This document shows, piece after piece, positions 32,576 to 40,239 of a DNA stretch of 64,000 nucleotides. The position numbers and the translations under genes were made by a program. This DNA is from Acidimicrobiia bacterium (GTDB lineage Bacteria; Actinomycetota; Acidimicrobiia; Acidimicrobiales; Poriferisodalaceae), in the NCBI GenBank assembly GCA_022821985.1, contig JAJECP010000026.1, positions 1 through 64,000 of the forward strand. Direction: 5' to 3'. Position 1 is the stretch's first letter; each line of letters opens with the position of its first letter. The notes under the pieces were generated by a model. That model was not told the DNA's origin, did not search any database, and saw only the letters and a list, made by a program, of their open reading frames with translations.

Positions 32576-33946
32576 GTGACGATCCCAAGCCCGACGATTT
32601 CAGAACGGGAACGACCCCAGGACTACGTGCTGCGCCGCGTCACCGAACGTCGTGTGCGGCTGGTCCGCCTGTGGTTCACCGACGTAGCGGGGCAGCTCAA
32701 GTCGTTCGCCATCTCGCCGGCGGAGCTGGAGGCGGCCTTCGAGCAGGGCATGGTGTTCGACGGGTCGTCCATCGAGGGCTTCAGCCGCATCGCCGAGGCC
32801 GACATGGTGGCCCTGCCCGACCCCGAGACGTTCGAGCTCATGCCGGCTCGCAACGGCAACGGCAGCGACGACGTCTCGGCCCGCATGTTCTGCGACATCA
32901 CCGGTGCCGACGGCACCCCCTTCGACGGCGATCCCCGCGGTGTGCTGCGGCGGGTGATGGACCGGGCGCGCGCCGCCGGCTACACGTTCTACGTCGCGCC
33001 CGAGATGGAGTACTTCCTGTTCGAGCCCGACCGGGTGGACGGGCGGCCGGTGCCGCTCGACGCCGGCAGCTACTTCGACCTGACCACCGCCGACATCGCG
33101 TCCGACATCCGCCACCGCACGCTGAGCGCACTCGAGACCATGGGCATCCCGGTCGAGTACTCGTTCCACGAGGACGCTCCGTCGCAGCATGAGATCGACC
33201 TGCGCTACGCCGACGCGCTCACCATGGCCGACAGCGTGATGACCTTCCGGCTCTTGGTGCGCGAGATCGCCTTCGAGCATGGCGTGCACGCCACGTTCAT
33301 GCCCAAGCCGCTCGCCGGCGTGCAGGGCTCGGGGATGCACACCCACATGTCGCTGTTCGCCGACGGGCGCAACGCGTTCAGCGACCCGGATTCGGCCGAC
33401 GGGCTGTCGGACGTGGCACGGGGCTTCGTGGCCGGGCTGCTCAGCCACGCCCGCGAGATCACCGCCGTCACCAACCAGCTCGTCAACAGCTACAAGCGGC
33501 TGATCGCCGGGTACGAGGCGCCGGTGGCGATCTCGTGGGCTCGCAGCAACCGTGCGGCACTCATCCGGGTGCCGCCGACGCGCAACGAGGGCGAGGAGGC
33601 CACACGGGTGGAGTACCGGGCACCCGACCCCGCCTGCAACCCGTACCTGGCGTTCGCCGTGATCCTGGCAGCGGGGCTGAAGGGCATCGAGGAGGGCTAC
33701 GAGCTGCCGCCCGAGACTCCCCCGTCCATCACCGGCTACAGCGACCACGGCGGGCCGGCCTACGGGCATCATCTGCCGGCCTCGCTGGATGAGGCGCTCG
33801 ACGAGATGGAGGGCAGCGCGCTCGTGGCGGAAACGCTCGGGCAGCACCTGTTCCGATGGTTCCTGCGCAACAAACGGCGAGAATGGTCGTCGTACCAGAC
33901 GCAAGTGACCCAATTCGAACTGGACAACTATTTCGCCGCTGTGTGA
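32576..33946 (+). CDS. glnA: Glutamine synthetase type I (GlnA)
   Basis: A 456-residue type I glutamine synthetase, about 20 residues shorter than GSI-beta, lacking the beta-type insertion and the recognisable adenylylation Tyr motif, so it resembles GSI-alpha (as in mycobacterial GlnA2). Beta-grasp segment MVFDGSSIEGFSRIAEADMV, metal site APEMEYFLF, GSGMHTHMSLF and the ATP/Glu region SYKRLIAGYEAPVAISWARS are intact. It starts with GTG behind a strong Shine-Dalgarno. A GlnR-like regulator gene follows 22 bases downstream and is probably cotranscribed. Confidence 0.93.
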   Translation: MTIPSPTISERERPQDYVLRRVTERRVRLVRLWFTDVAGQLKSFAISPAELEAAFEQGMVFDGSSIEGFSRIAEADMVALPDPETFELMPARNGNGSDDVSARMFCDITGADGTPFDGDPRGVLRRVMDRARAAGYTFYVAPEMEYFLFEPDRVDGRPVPLDAGSYFDLTTADIASDIRHRTLSALETMGIPVEYSFHEDAPSQHEIDLRYADALTMADSVMTFRLLVREIAFEHGVHATFMPKPLAGVQGSGMHTHMSLFADGRNAFSDPDSADGLSDVARGFVAGLLSHAREITAVTNQLVNSYKRLIAGYEAPVAISWARSNRAALIRVPPTRNEGEEATRVEYRAPDPACNPYLAFAVILAAGLKGIEEGYELPPETPPSITGYSDHGGPAYGHHLPASLDEALDEMEGSALVAETLGQHLFRWFLRNKRREWSSYQTQVTQFELDNYFAAV

Positions 33947-33968
33947 AGTTGCCTGTCCCGACTGGAAT

Positions 33969-34694
33969 GTGCCTGACTGGAGTGTGACCGTGTACGCCGT
34001 TCACCCCGCCGCTGTCAGCACCGAGCTGGCGCAATTCCTGGACCTCGGCGGCTATGCCTGGAAGCCGGTGGCCACCACGGCCGAGGTGACGGCGGGCGCG
34101 CCGCCCGAGGGCTGGGCGGGAGCGATCATCCGGCTGGGCGGCGGCGACCCGAACAGCGGGGGCGCAGGCGACGGGAGTGGCACCGATGTGGCCTGGGCGG
34201 TGGCGCGGGCGCTGCGGGACCACGCTGCGTCCACGCTGCCAGTGCTGGTGCTGGTGCGCGGCAATGCGCTCGACGAGCTGACCATGCGCGACGAGCTGTT
34301 CGACGACTTCTGCCTCGACCCGTTCCACCCGCGCGAGCTCGAAGCCCGTCTCGCGCACCTGGCCGCCGCATCGAACGGCGGGTCGACCGAGATCATTGAG
34401 TACGGGCCGCTGCGCATCAACCTCGACACCTACGAGGCCGTGGTGGACGAGCGCCCGCTCGACCTCACCTACATGGAGTACGAGCTGCTGCGGTTCCTGG
34501 CGTCGCAACCGGGGCGGGTGTTCACGCGTGAGGCGCTGCTGAACCAGGTGTGGGGGTACGAGTACTACGGGGGCGCGCGGACTGTCGACGTTCATGTGCG
34601 GCGTTTGCGGGCGAAGCTGGGCGAGGAGAATGCCGACCTGATCCAGACCGTGCGGTCTGTGGGGTACCGGCTCGGAACTTACCGCTGGCGCTAG
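33969..34694 (+). CDS. GlnR-like orphan OmpR-family regulator
   Basis: A 241-residue protein with an atypical receiver-like N-terminal half and a well-conserved C-terminal winged helix (DLTYMEYELLRFLASQPGRV, GGARTVDVHVRRLRAKLGEE). The N-terminal half lacks the acidic pocket and shows no clear phospho-acceptor Asp; it carries a Gly-rich insert (GGGDPNSGGAGDGSGTD). No kinase is adjacent. This is what is known of GlnR-type actinobacterial nitrogen regulators, which do not depend on phosphorylation, and the position right after glnA supports a nitrogen role. The start codon is a GTG; GTGs at 33984 and 33990 are alternatives. Confidence 0.78.
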   Translation: MPDWSVTVYAVHPAAVSTELAQFLDLGGYAWKPVATTAEVTAGAPPEGWAGAIIRLGGGDPNSGGAGDGSGTDVAWAVARALRDHAASTLPVLVLVRGNALDELTMRDELFDDFCLDPFHPRELEARLAHLAAASNGGSTEIIEYGPLRINLDTYEAVVDERPLDLTYMEYELLRFLASQPGRVFTREALLNQVWGYEYYGGARTVDVHVRRLRAKLGEENADLIQTVRSVGYRLGTYRWR

Positions 34695-34704
34695 GCGCGC
34701 GTCC

Positions 34705-34821
34705 GGGGTGGACGAGGGCCATGGCACCCGTGCTTCAAACATGCGCAGCGCCGCCCGCGACGAGGTGGATGGGCTGTGGCGCTGCGAACTGCGCGCGGGC
34801 ACCATGACCCTCGCCCACCCC
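34705..34821. repeat. Nested inverted repeats after the GlnR-like gene
   Basis: Outer arms 34705-34730 and 34796-34821 match in about 22 of 26 positions (GGGGTGGACGAGGG against CCCTCGCCCACCCC). An inner pair CGCAGCGCC at 34744-34752 and GGCGCTGCG at 34778-34786 lies within. The RNA could fold into a long branched hairpin. It sits between convergent genes, so terminator, structured RNA or small mobile-repeat remnant are all possible. Confidence 0.6.
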
Positions 34822-34836
34822 TCGTTCGTCTGGGCG

Positions 34837-34992
34837 TTAGACGTTGGTTTCTAGGAGGGAGCTGCCTTCGTGGCGCTGTTCGGCGTCGTCGGTGAGGAGC
34901 TTGCCTAGGGCTGCTGCTACTGCTGCCAGCGAGATCGTGATGATGAAGGGGCTCAGCAGGAGCACTACCACGATGACTATGGCGCCAGCCAT
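34837..34992 (-). CDS. Small membrane protein, 51 residues
   Basis: Begins MAGAIVIVVVLLLSPFIITI, a single long hydrophobic segment of about 30 residues, followed by a hydrophilic tail (KLLTDDAEQRHEG). No family recognised. It starts 22 bases after the ridA stop on the same strand and has an ATG, so it is likely the second gene of that unit. Codon use (high third-position GC) matches its neighbours. Confidence 0.55.
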   Translation of the reverse strand: MAGAIVIVVVLLLSPFIITISLAAVAAALGKLLTDDAEQRHEGSSLLETNV

Positions 34993-35013
34993 GAATCGCA
35001 GCGTACTTCGCTG

Positions 35014-35361
35014 CTATTCGGGGAGGTGGGCGATGGCTTCGATCTCTACCTCGGCGCCGAGGGGGAGGGCGGCTACGCCGATGGCGCTTCTTGCCGGGCG
35101 GTGGTCGCCGAAGGCTTCGGCGTAGATCGAGTTGATGAGCGAGAAGTTGCCGATGTCGGTCATGAACACAAGGCACTTGACCACGTCGTTGAGGGTGCCG
35201 CCGGCCTCTTCGAGGGCCTCGACGACGTTGGCCAGCACGACTCGGGCCTGAGATTCGATGCCTTCAACGAGTGCGCCGTCGGCGAGGCCGATCTGGCCCG
35301 AGACGAACACGAAGTCGCCGGCTCGGTACCACTTCGAATAGTGAGCGACGGGTGCTGCCAT
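35014..35361 (-). CDS. RidA family enamine/imine deaminase
   Basis: A 115-residue RidA-fold protein. Conserved blocks are YRAGDFVFVSGQIGL, ALEEAGGTLNDVVKCLVFMTD and RSAIGVAALPLGAEVEIEAIA, whose Arg binds the carboxylate of the substrate. RidA proteins hydrolyse reactive 2-aminoacrylate and other enamines released by PLP enzymes; the subgroup specificity is unknown. It lies next to a nitrogen metabolism cluster. Confidence 0.9.
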   Translation of the reverse strand: MAAPVAHYSKWYRAGDFVFVSGQIGLADGALVEGIESQARVVLANVVEALEEAGGTLNDVVKCLVFMTDIGNFSLINSIYAEAFGDHRPARSAIGVAALPLGAEVEIEAIAHLPE

Positions 35362-35394
35362 TGACGTTGCCCCTGTTCTGTCAGCCTGTGTTGT

Positions 35395-35850
35395 TCAGGA
35401 AATAGTGCCGGTGTTGGAGGTGATGTGGTCGAGGGTGACGAAGATGGCCAGGCGGCGCTCCTTGGCCATCACCCGGTCGTACTCGTCCCAGTCCTCGTGG
35501 GTGCCGCCGGCCGAGCGGAACACGTCGCGCAGCAGCTCGGGGATGTCGGTGACGCCCTCGGCCGGGTCGTCGAGGCCGATGAGCTGCGCCGTGCCGTGGA
35601 CGGCCACCCAGTCCCACCGGTGACGGAAGGCGACCGCGGCGCGGGGGTCGCTGCGCAGCAGGCGGGCCTTGCGGGCGTTGGCGCGCACGACGCAGGCCAC
35701 GCTGGTCTCGCCGGTTACTGGGTTGTCCATCACGCCGGCGTTGATGATGGATACGTGTGGACTTCCGCTGCTGTCTAGGCAGACGAAGCTGCACAGGCCG
35801 TTTTCTGCGGCTACTAGGCGGCGGAGTTTGTCTTCTGCTGGTTCAGCCAT
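35395..35850 (-). CDS. PPOX-class FMN/F420-binding split-barrel protein
   Basis: A 151-residue pyridoxamine-phosphate-oxidase-like beta barrel. It has the SSGSPHVSIINAGVMDNP opening, VRANARKARLLRSDPRAAV and a WDWVAVHGTAQLIG strand, as in the actinobacterial Rv1155-type group that binds F420 or FMN. The reaction is unknown. It is followed on the minus strand by ridA at 35014. Confidence 0.8.
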   Translation of the reverse strand: MAEPAEDKLRRLVAAENGLCSFVCLDSSGSPHVSIINAGVMDNPVTGETSVACVVRANARKARLLRSDPRAAVAFRHRWDWVAVHGTAQLIGLDDPAEGVTDIPELLRDVFRSAGGTHEDWDEYDRVMAKERRLAIFVTLDHITSNTGTIS

Positions 35851-35862
35851 CGGTGGGTGACG

Positions 35863-37521
35863 CTAGCGCAGTGGCGTCGATTGGCCCGTGGGGAGTTGGG
35901 CGGGTGCTCCGCGGCTGAGCCAGGTGGCGGCGGCTACTGCTGCGAAAACCGCGTTTCCTGCTTGGACTGGTGATTGCTGCGACGGTTCGATCTTGACGTT
36001 TATTGGGGGGGTGTCGGCGGAGCGGGCTATTCCGAAGCTGCGGATCGTCAAGTCCTGGACTTGGCCTTCGTTGTCGACTGTGAGTGACTCTGATGTGACC
36101 CAGCTCCAGGCCATGTGGGTGGCTCCTATGGCGTAGCTGCGCAGGGTGACCTCGTCGAGGGGGTCGCCTGCGTCGATGTGCACGTCGATGCCAGCGGGGG
36201 TGACTGTGGCTCGTGCGGTGGCGCCTTCGGGCGATGTCACCTCGACGGTGGCGGTGGTTGCTTCGAGCGATTCGCCGGCTTGCAGGCGGTTCAGGGCTGC
36301 GGCGAACATTTGGGCTTCGGCCCAGACTGCGGCGCGGAGGTTCATTGACGTTGGTGGACCGGGAGTGTCGACTTCCACGACCTCGGCGTGCGGGAGCACT
36401 GCTTGCAGCGCTTCGGCTGCGCCGGGGGTGCGGGCTATGTGGATGATGCCGGTGCCGTCGGTGTTTAGGCCTGCTGCTAGGGGTGGGCGCTTGGGGCCGC
36501 GGCGGACTGTGTCTTCTCTGGACCAGAGGACGCGGACTGGTTGGCCTTGGTTGTTGGCTAGCTGCCTTGCCTCTTCGCCGACTGGTGACTCGGCTTTGCC
36601 GCCGAAGGCTCCTCCGTTGGCTAGGGGGTCTGAAGGATTGCCGCCGGGGACGCACCAGGCGGCATCGGTTTCTAGGTAGGCGGGTTCGGTCCAGCAGGTG
36701 GCGAGCTGGACGTCCCATTGGGTGCCGGGTGGGGGCTCGGGGATCTGGATGGGTGGGGTGGGTTCGAGGGTGGTGCGGCGGCCTTGGACTTTGCCGGCTT
36801 GGCGGCGGGCTTCGGTGAGGCTTCCGGCTATGTGCCAGTCGCCGGTCGGGCTGGCGATGGCGGTGAGCGTGCTTGGCGGTGCGCCGTCGGCACCGAAATC
36901 AAACCTGCCGAGGACGCTGACCGGAACCGATCGCTGGGGGCCGCCGGTCTCGATCGACGCGCGGCGGGCGGCTGCGTCGGGATCGCGGTCGGTCGTATCC
37001 GCGGATTGTGGTGCGGCGGCGGTGGCCGCGGGATCGCGCACGGAAACCTGGGACGGCGTGGCGGCGTGTGCGGCGGCTTCGCGGATGGTTTGCCAGCCGG
37101 TGCAGCGGCAGAGGTGTGCCGCCAGGGCCTTGTCGACCGTGGCGCGATCAGCGAGGTCGGCGCCTCGGCGTTCGTGGCCTACGAACCGGCAGACGATGCC
37201 GGGGGTGCAGAAGCCGCATTGGGATGCGCCGCAGGCGAGGAACACGTCGGACCATCGCTGCTGCTCGTCGGGGCTCAGACCGGCGGCAGTGGTGACGCGC
37301 CGCCCGGCCACCCGGCGTGCCGGGGTGACGCATGCGACGCGGGGCGCGTCGTCGACCAGCACGGTGCAGCAGCCGCATTGGCCCTGTGGGCTGCAGCCGT
37401 CGAGGACCGTCTCGATGCCGAGGCGGTCGCGCAGCACGCCGAGCAGGGTGTCTCCGTCGTCGGGAACTTCGACGGCGCGGCCGTCAACAGTGAATTGGAG
37501 TGATTCGCCGGTCTGCGCCAA
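35863..37521 (-). CDS. Short xanthine-dehydrogenase-like fusion: two 2Fe-2S domains plus reduced molybdopterin-type domain
   Basis: A 552-residue protein. Residues 1 to about 160 form a complete small subunit of the xanthine/aldehyde oxidase family: plant-type cluster cysteines in GCSPQGQCGCCTVLVDDAP and the second cluster in GASQCGFCTPGIVC and HLCRCTGWQTI. After a variable linker comes a remnant of the large subunit, recognisable by LANGGAFGGKAESPVG and VRVLWSREDTVRRGPKRPP, ending in AIGATHMAWSWVTSE and DLTIRSFGIARS blocks. Normal large subunits have 700-800 residues; here about 350 remain, with no FAD domain and no clear catalytic Glu. The frame is open throughout, so it is not an obvious frameshift. 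Substrate and cofactor content are unknown. Confidence 0.78.
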   Translation of the reverse strand: MAQTGESLQFTVDGRAVEVPDDGDTLLGVLRDRLGIETVLDGCSPQGQCGCCTVLVDDAPRVACVTPARRVAGRRVTTAAGLSPDEQQRWSDVFLACGASQCGFCTPGIVCRFVGHERRGADLADRATVDKALAAHLCRCTGWQTIREAAAHAATPSQVSVRDPAATAAAPQSADTTDRDPDAAARRASIETGGPQRSVPVSVLGRFDFGADGAPPSTLTAIASPTGDWHIAGSLTEARRQAGKVQGRRTTLEPTPPIQIPEPPPGTQWDVQLATCWTEPAYLETDAAWCVPGGNPSDPLANGGAFGGKAESPVGEEARQLANNQGQPVRVLWSREDTVRRGPKRPPLAAGLNTDGTGIIHIARTPGAAEALQAVLPHAEVVEVDTPGPPTSMNLRAAVWAEAQMFAAALNRLQAGESLEATTATVEVTSPEGATARATVTPAGIDVHIDAGDPLDEVTLRSYAIGATHMAWSWVTSESLTVDNEGQVQDLTIRSFGIARSADTPPINVKIEPSQQSPVQAGNAVFAAVAAATWLSRGAPAQLPTGQSTPLR

Positions 37522-37571
37522 TCGCCCGGCCGGTTCAGGCTCGGGCAGTTCTGGTCTGGGTTCCGGGTGGC

Positions 37572-37907
37572 TCAGCTGAACGAGTTGCCGCAGCCGCAGG
37601 TGCGCTGCGCGTTCGGGTTGTCGATCGCGAAGCCCGATCCCATCAAGCCGTCGCTGAAGTCGAGCGTGGCGCCTTCGAGCAGCTGCGCGCTCATCGGATC
37701 GGACACCACCTTGACGTCGCCGTAGGCCTGGGACATGTCGTCGTTGGCCACCTCGGAATCGAAGAACATCTCGTAGCTGAAGCCCGAGCAGCCGCCCGGC
37801 CGCACGGCAACGCGCAGCGCCAGCTCGGTCTCGCCGCCGGCCTCGGACAACTCCTGCGTGATGAGCTCGTGGACCTTCTCAGCGGCGGTATCGGTCAGGG
37901 TGATCAC
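37572..37907 (-). CDS. A-type iron-sulfur carrier (IscA/ErpA/SufA family)
   Basis: A 111-residue HesB-like protein with the three conserved cysteines in RPGGCSGFSYEM and TCGCGNSFS. It carries Fe-S clusters from scaffolds to target proteins. It lies 50 bases upstream of the Fe-S fusion gene on the same strand, so the two may be cotranscribed and the carrier may serve that protein; it is divergent from mrp, another Fe-S-related gene. Confidence 0.93.
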   Translation of the reverse strand: MITLTDTAAEKVHELITQELSEAGGETELALRVAVRPGGCSGFSYEMFFDSEVANDDMSQAYGDVKVVSDPMSAQLLEGATLDFSDGLMGSGFAIDNPNAQRTCGCGNSFS

Positions 37908-38084
37908 AACAGCGACTCCCGAATCAGCCCCACATGGGCAAACGTTCTGCGACCGATGCTAGTGCCATCTGGCCCTTTTGCACCGGCGAGCGCCGTGCGC
38001 AGATGCTGTTCGACGAGCCCGGCGGAGGAGCCGCGGCATGCGCCGACTCGTGGGCCCGCGCACAGCGCCATTACCCTGCGCTCC

Positions 38085-39275
38085 GTGAGCGCGTCCACCG
38101 ATGCTCCGGCGAATGACGAGGCGATGATCGCCATCCTGCGGGGCGTCATGGATCCCGAGCTGGGCGACAACATCGTCGACCTGGGCATGGTGCGCAACGC
38201 CTACCGCGAGGGCACCACCGGTCACGTGACCGTGGCCTTGACCACCGCCGGCTGCCCGCTGCGCGCCACCATCAAGCGCGACTGCGAGACGCGGGTGGCC
38301 GGGCTGGCGGGCATCGAGAATGTGCGGCTGCACTGGGACGAGCTGAACGCCGCCGAGAAAGCCCGGGTGATGGAGCGAGCCCGGCGCACTGCGCGCGACA
38401 ACGCCGCGCCGACGCAAGTGCACGCCAGCACACGGGTGCTGGCCGTGGCGTCGGGCAAGGGCGGCGTGGGCAAGTCGTCGGTGACGGTGAACCTGGCTGC
38501 TGCGCTGGCCGCACGCGGCTTCACCGTGGGCGTGCTCGACGCGGACATCTGGGGGTTCAGCATTCCCCGGATGCTCGGCATGGACGGTCGCCTCGGCGCC
38601 CGACCCCCGGCCGACGGCGAGGAGCGGGGCAAGATCGTGCCCGACGAGCGCCCGGCCGGCGAGGGCCTGCTGAAGGTCGTCTCCACCGGGCTGCTGGTGG
38701 AGACCGAGGAAACCGCACTGATGTGGCGCGGGCTCATGCTCGCCAAGGCCGTGGAACAGTTCCTGCACGACGTGGACTGGGGCGAGCTGGACTACCTGCT
38801 CATCGACATGCCGCCCGGCACCGGCGACGTGCAGATGGCGCTCGCCCGCCTGCTGCCCCAGGCCGAGATGCTGGTGGTGACCACCCCGGCGCTCAGTGCC
38901 CAGAAGGTGGCCGTGCGCGTGGCCGACATGGCCCGCCGCAGCCACATGCCGATCGTGGGCGTGGTCGAGAACATGGGTGCGTTTGTGGCGCCTGACGGGC
39001 AGCGATGGTCGTTCTTCGGCGAGGGCGGCGGGGAGCGCCTGGCCGCCGATCTGGACGTGCCGCTGCTGGGCTCGATCCCGCTGGAGCCTGCGGTGTCTGC
39101 CGGCGGCGATGCCGGCGAGCCGGTGACTGGCAATGGACCCGGTGGGCCGGCGGCCGGGGTGTTCGAGGCGATCACCGAGCTGCTGGTGACCGAGATCTGC
39201 CCGCCGGTGGACATGGGCACCTGCACTGCTCGCATGGACGGGCCCATCCCGGTCACGCTGGGCGCTCGCCGGTAG
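38085..39275 (+). CDS. mrp: Mrp/NBP35 family Fe-S cluster carrier ATPase
   Basis: A 396-residue protein with an N-terminal MIP18 domain (IVDLGMVRNAYREGTTGHVT, then TTAGCPLRATIKRD) and a MinD-like ATPase core: Walker A VASGKGGVGKSSVTVNL, switch DADIWGFSIPRMLG and LLIDMPPGTGDVQMAL. The CxxC found in the core of many Mrp proteins is absent (ENMGAFVAPDGQ), as often seen in Actinobacteria. The GTG at 38085 gives the normal N-terminus; frames further upstream cross the divergent promoter region with the IscA-type gene. Confidence 0.9.
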   Translation: MSASTDAPANDEAMIAILRGVMDPELGDNIVDLGMVRNAYREGTTGHVTVALTTAGCPLRATIKRDCETRVAGLAGIENVRLHWDELNAAEKARVMERARRTARDNAAPTQVHASTRVLAVASGKGGVGKSSVTVNLAAALAARGFTVGVLDADIWGFSIPRMLGMDGRLGARPPADGEERGKIVPDERPAGEGLLKVVSTGLLVETEETALMWRGLMLAKAVEQFLHDVDWGELDYLLIDMPPGTGDVQMALARLLPQAEMLVVTTPALSAQKVAVRVADMARRSHMPIVGVVENMGAFVAPDGQRWSFFGEGGGERLAADLDVPLLGSIPLEPAVSAGGDAGEPVTGNGPGGPAAGVFEAITELLVTEICPPVDMGTCTARMDGPIPVTLGARR

Positions 39276-39283
39276 CTCGCCCG

Positions 39284-40183
39284 CTACTGCATGGAGCCTG
39301 CCGGCGGCGGGTTCGCCATCGCCTCGTCGTAGCCCTCGTCGCCTGGCAGCAGTGTCAACACCTCGCCATCGGGGCTGACGGCTATTGCCGGGAGCAGGGC
39401 CGGGATGTCTTCGAGGCCGTCGGCCCAGGCCATGAGGTCGGCGACGGTGTCGACGTCGAGCAGCGGCTCGAGGTTCTTGTAGGTGGGGAAGATCATCATG
39501 AACGAGCCATCGGCGTGCTGGGCGAAGGCGTCGGCGGGGCGGATCCAGGTGCTCTCGACCGTCTCGCTGCCGTCGTGCAGCGGCTCCTGGCCGTCGGGCG
39601 CGTGGGCAATGAAGAAGCGGGTGTCGAAGCGGCGGGTCGGGCCCACCGGAGTGATCCAGTGGCTGACATAGCGGAGGTCGTCGAGCTCGAGCGCGAGACC
39701 CTCGTCGAGGCACATCTGCGCGAGGCGGAGTTCGCCGCTGTGCACCTGGCGGCGCAGCACCTCGTACCTCGATGCCGTCGCAGGATCGTCGAACGAGACG
39801 TGATCGCTGCCGTTGCGGGCCAGCAGCACACCCGCTTCCTCGAAGCACTCGCGGACTGCGGCCACCCAGTAGGCGAGACCGCCGTGGTCGACGTGGATCC
39901 GGGCTGACGCGGTCGCATCGTCGAGGCCGATGCAGACCGACTCCAGGCCTGGGTCCTCCCGGTCTTCGGCATCCACGGCACCGCCGGGGAACACGAACTG
40001 GCCGGGCACGAACTCGCTGCGCGGGTTGCGCCGCAGCATGAACACCTCAAGCCCGCCGGCACCGTCGCGGACCAGCATCACCGTTGCTGCCTGCCGCAGC
40101 GGTATCTCGACCGGCGCAGGCGAGTCGGGCGCAACAGCGTCTGGCGCAACAGGATCTGGCACAGCGGCTCCCCACCTCGGCAC
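39284..40183 (-). CDS. NUDIX hydrolase family protein
   Basis: A 299-residue NUDIX protein. The core RECFEEAGVLLARN matches REUxEExGU; the preceding FPGGAVDAEDRE and a long insert before the helix are typical of the larger NUDT8/NUDT19-like group, which often acts on CoA or nucleotide-sugar pyrophosphates. The N-terminal 30 residues are Ala/Pro rich. Starts with GTG at 40183. Convergent with mrp and divergent from selA. Confidence 0.82.
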   Translation of the reverse strand: MPRWGAAVPDPVAPDAVAPDSPAPVEIPLRQAATVMLVRDGAGGLEVFMLRRNPRSEFVPGQFVFPGGAVDAEDREDPGLESVCIGLDDATASARIHVDHGGLAYWVAAVRECFEEAGVLLARNGSDHVSFDDPATASRYEVLRRQVHSGELRLAQMCLDEGLALELDDLRYVSHWITPVGPTRRFDTRFFIAHAPDGQEPLHDGSETVESTWIRPADAFAQHADGSFMMIFPTYKNLEPLLDVDTVADLMAWADGLEDIPALLPAIAVSPDGEVLTLLPGDEGYDEAMANPPPAGSMQ

Positions 40184-40239
40184 GGCCGCCGGGCACGCTA
40201 CCGCCGGGCCGATGAGGGGGTGCCGGTAGTGTCCGGGCG

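Noticed and set aside
35863-37521. Frameshifted remnant of a full xanthine dehydrogenase
   Set aside because: I looked for displaced large-subunit motifs in the other frames and saw none; the single frame is open and both ends look natural, so a short fusion is preferred.
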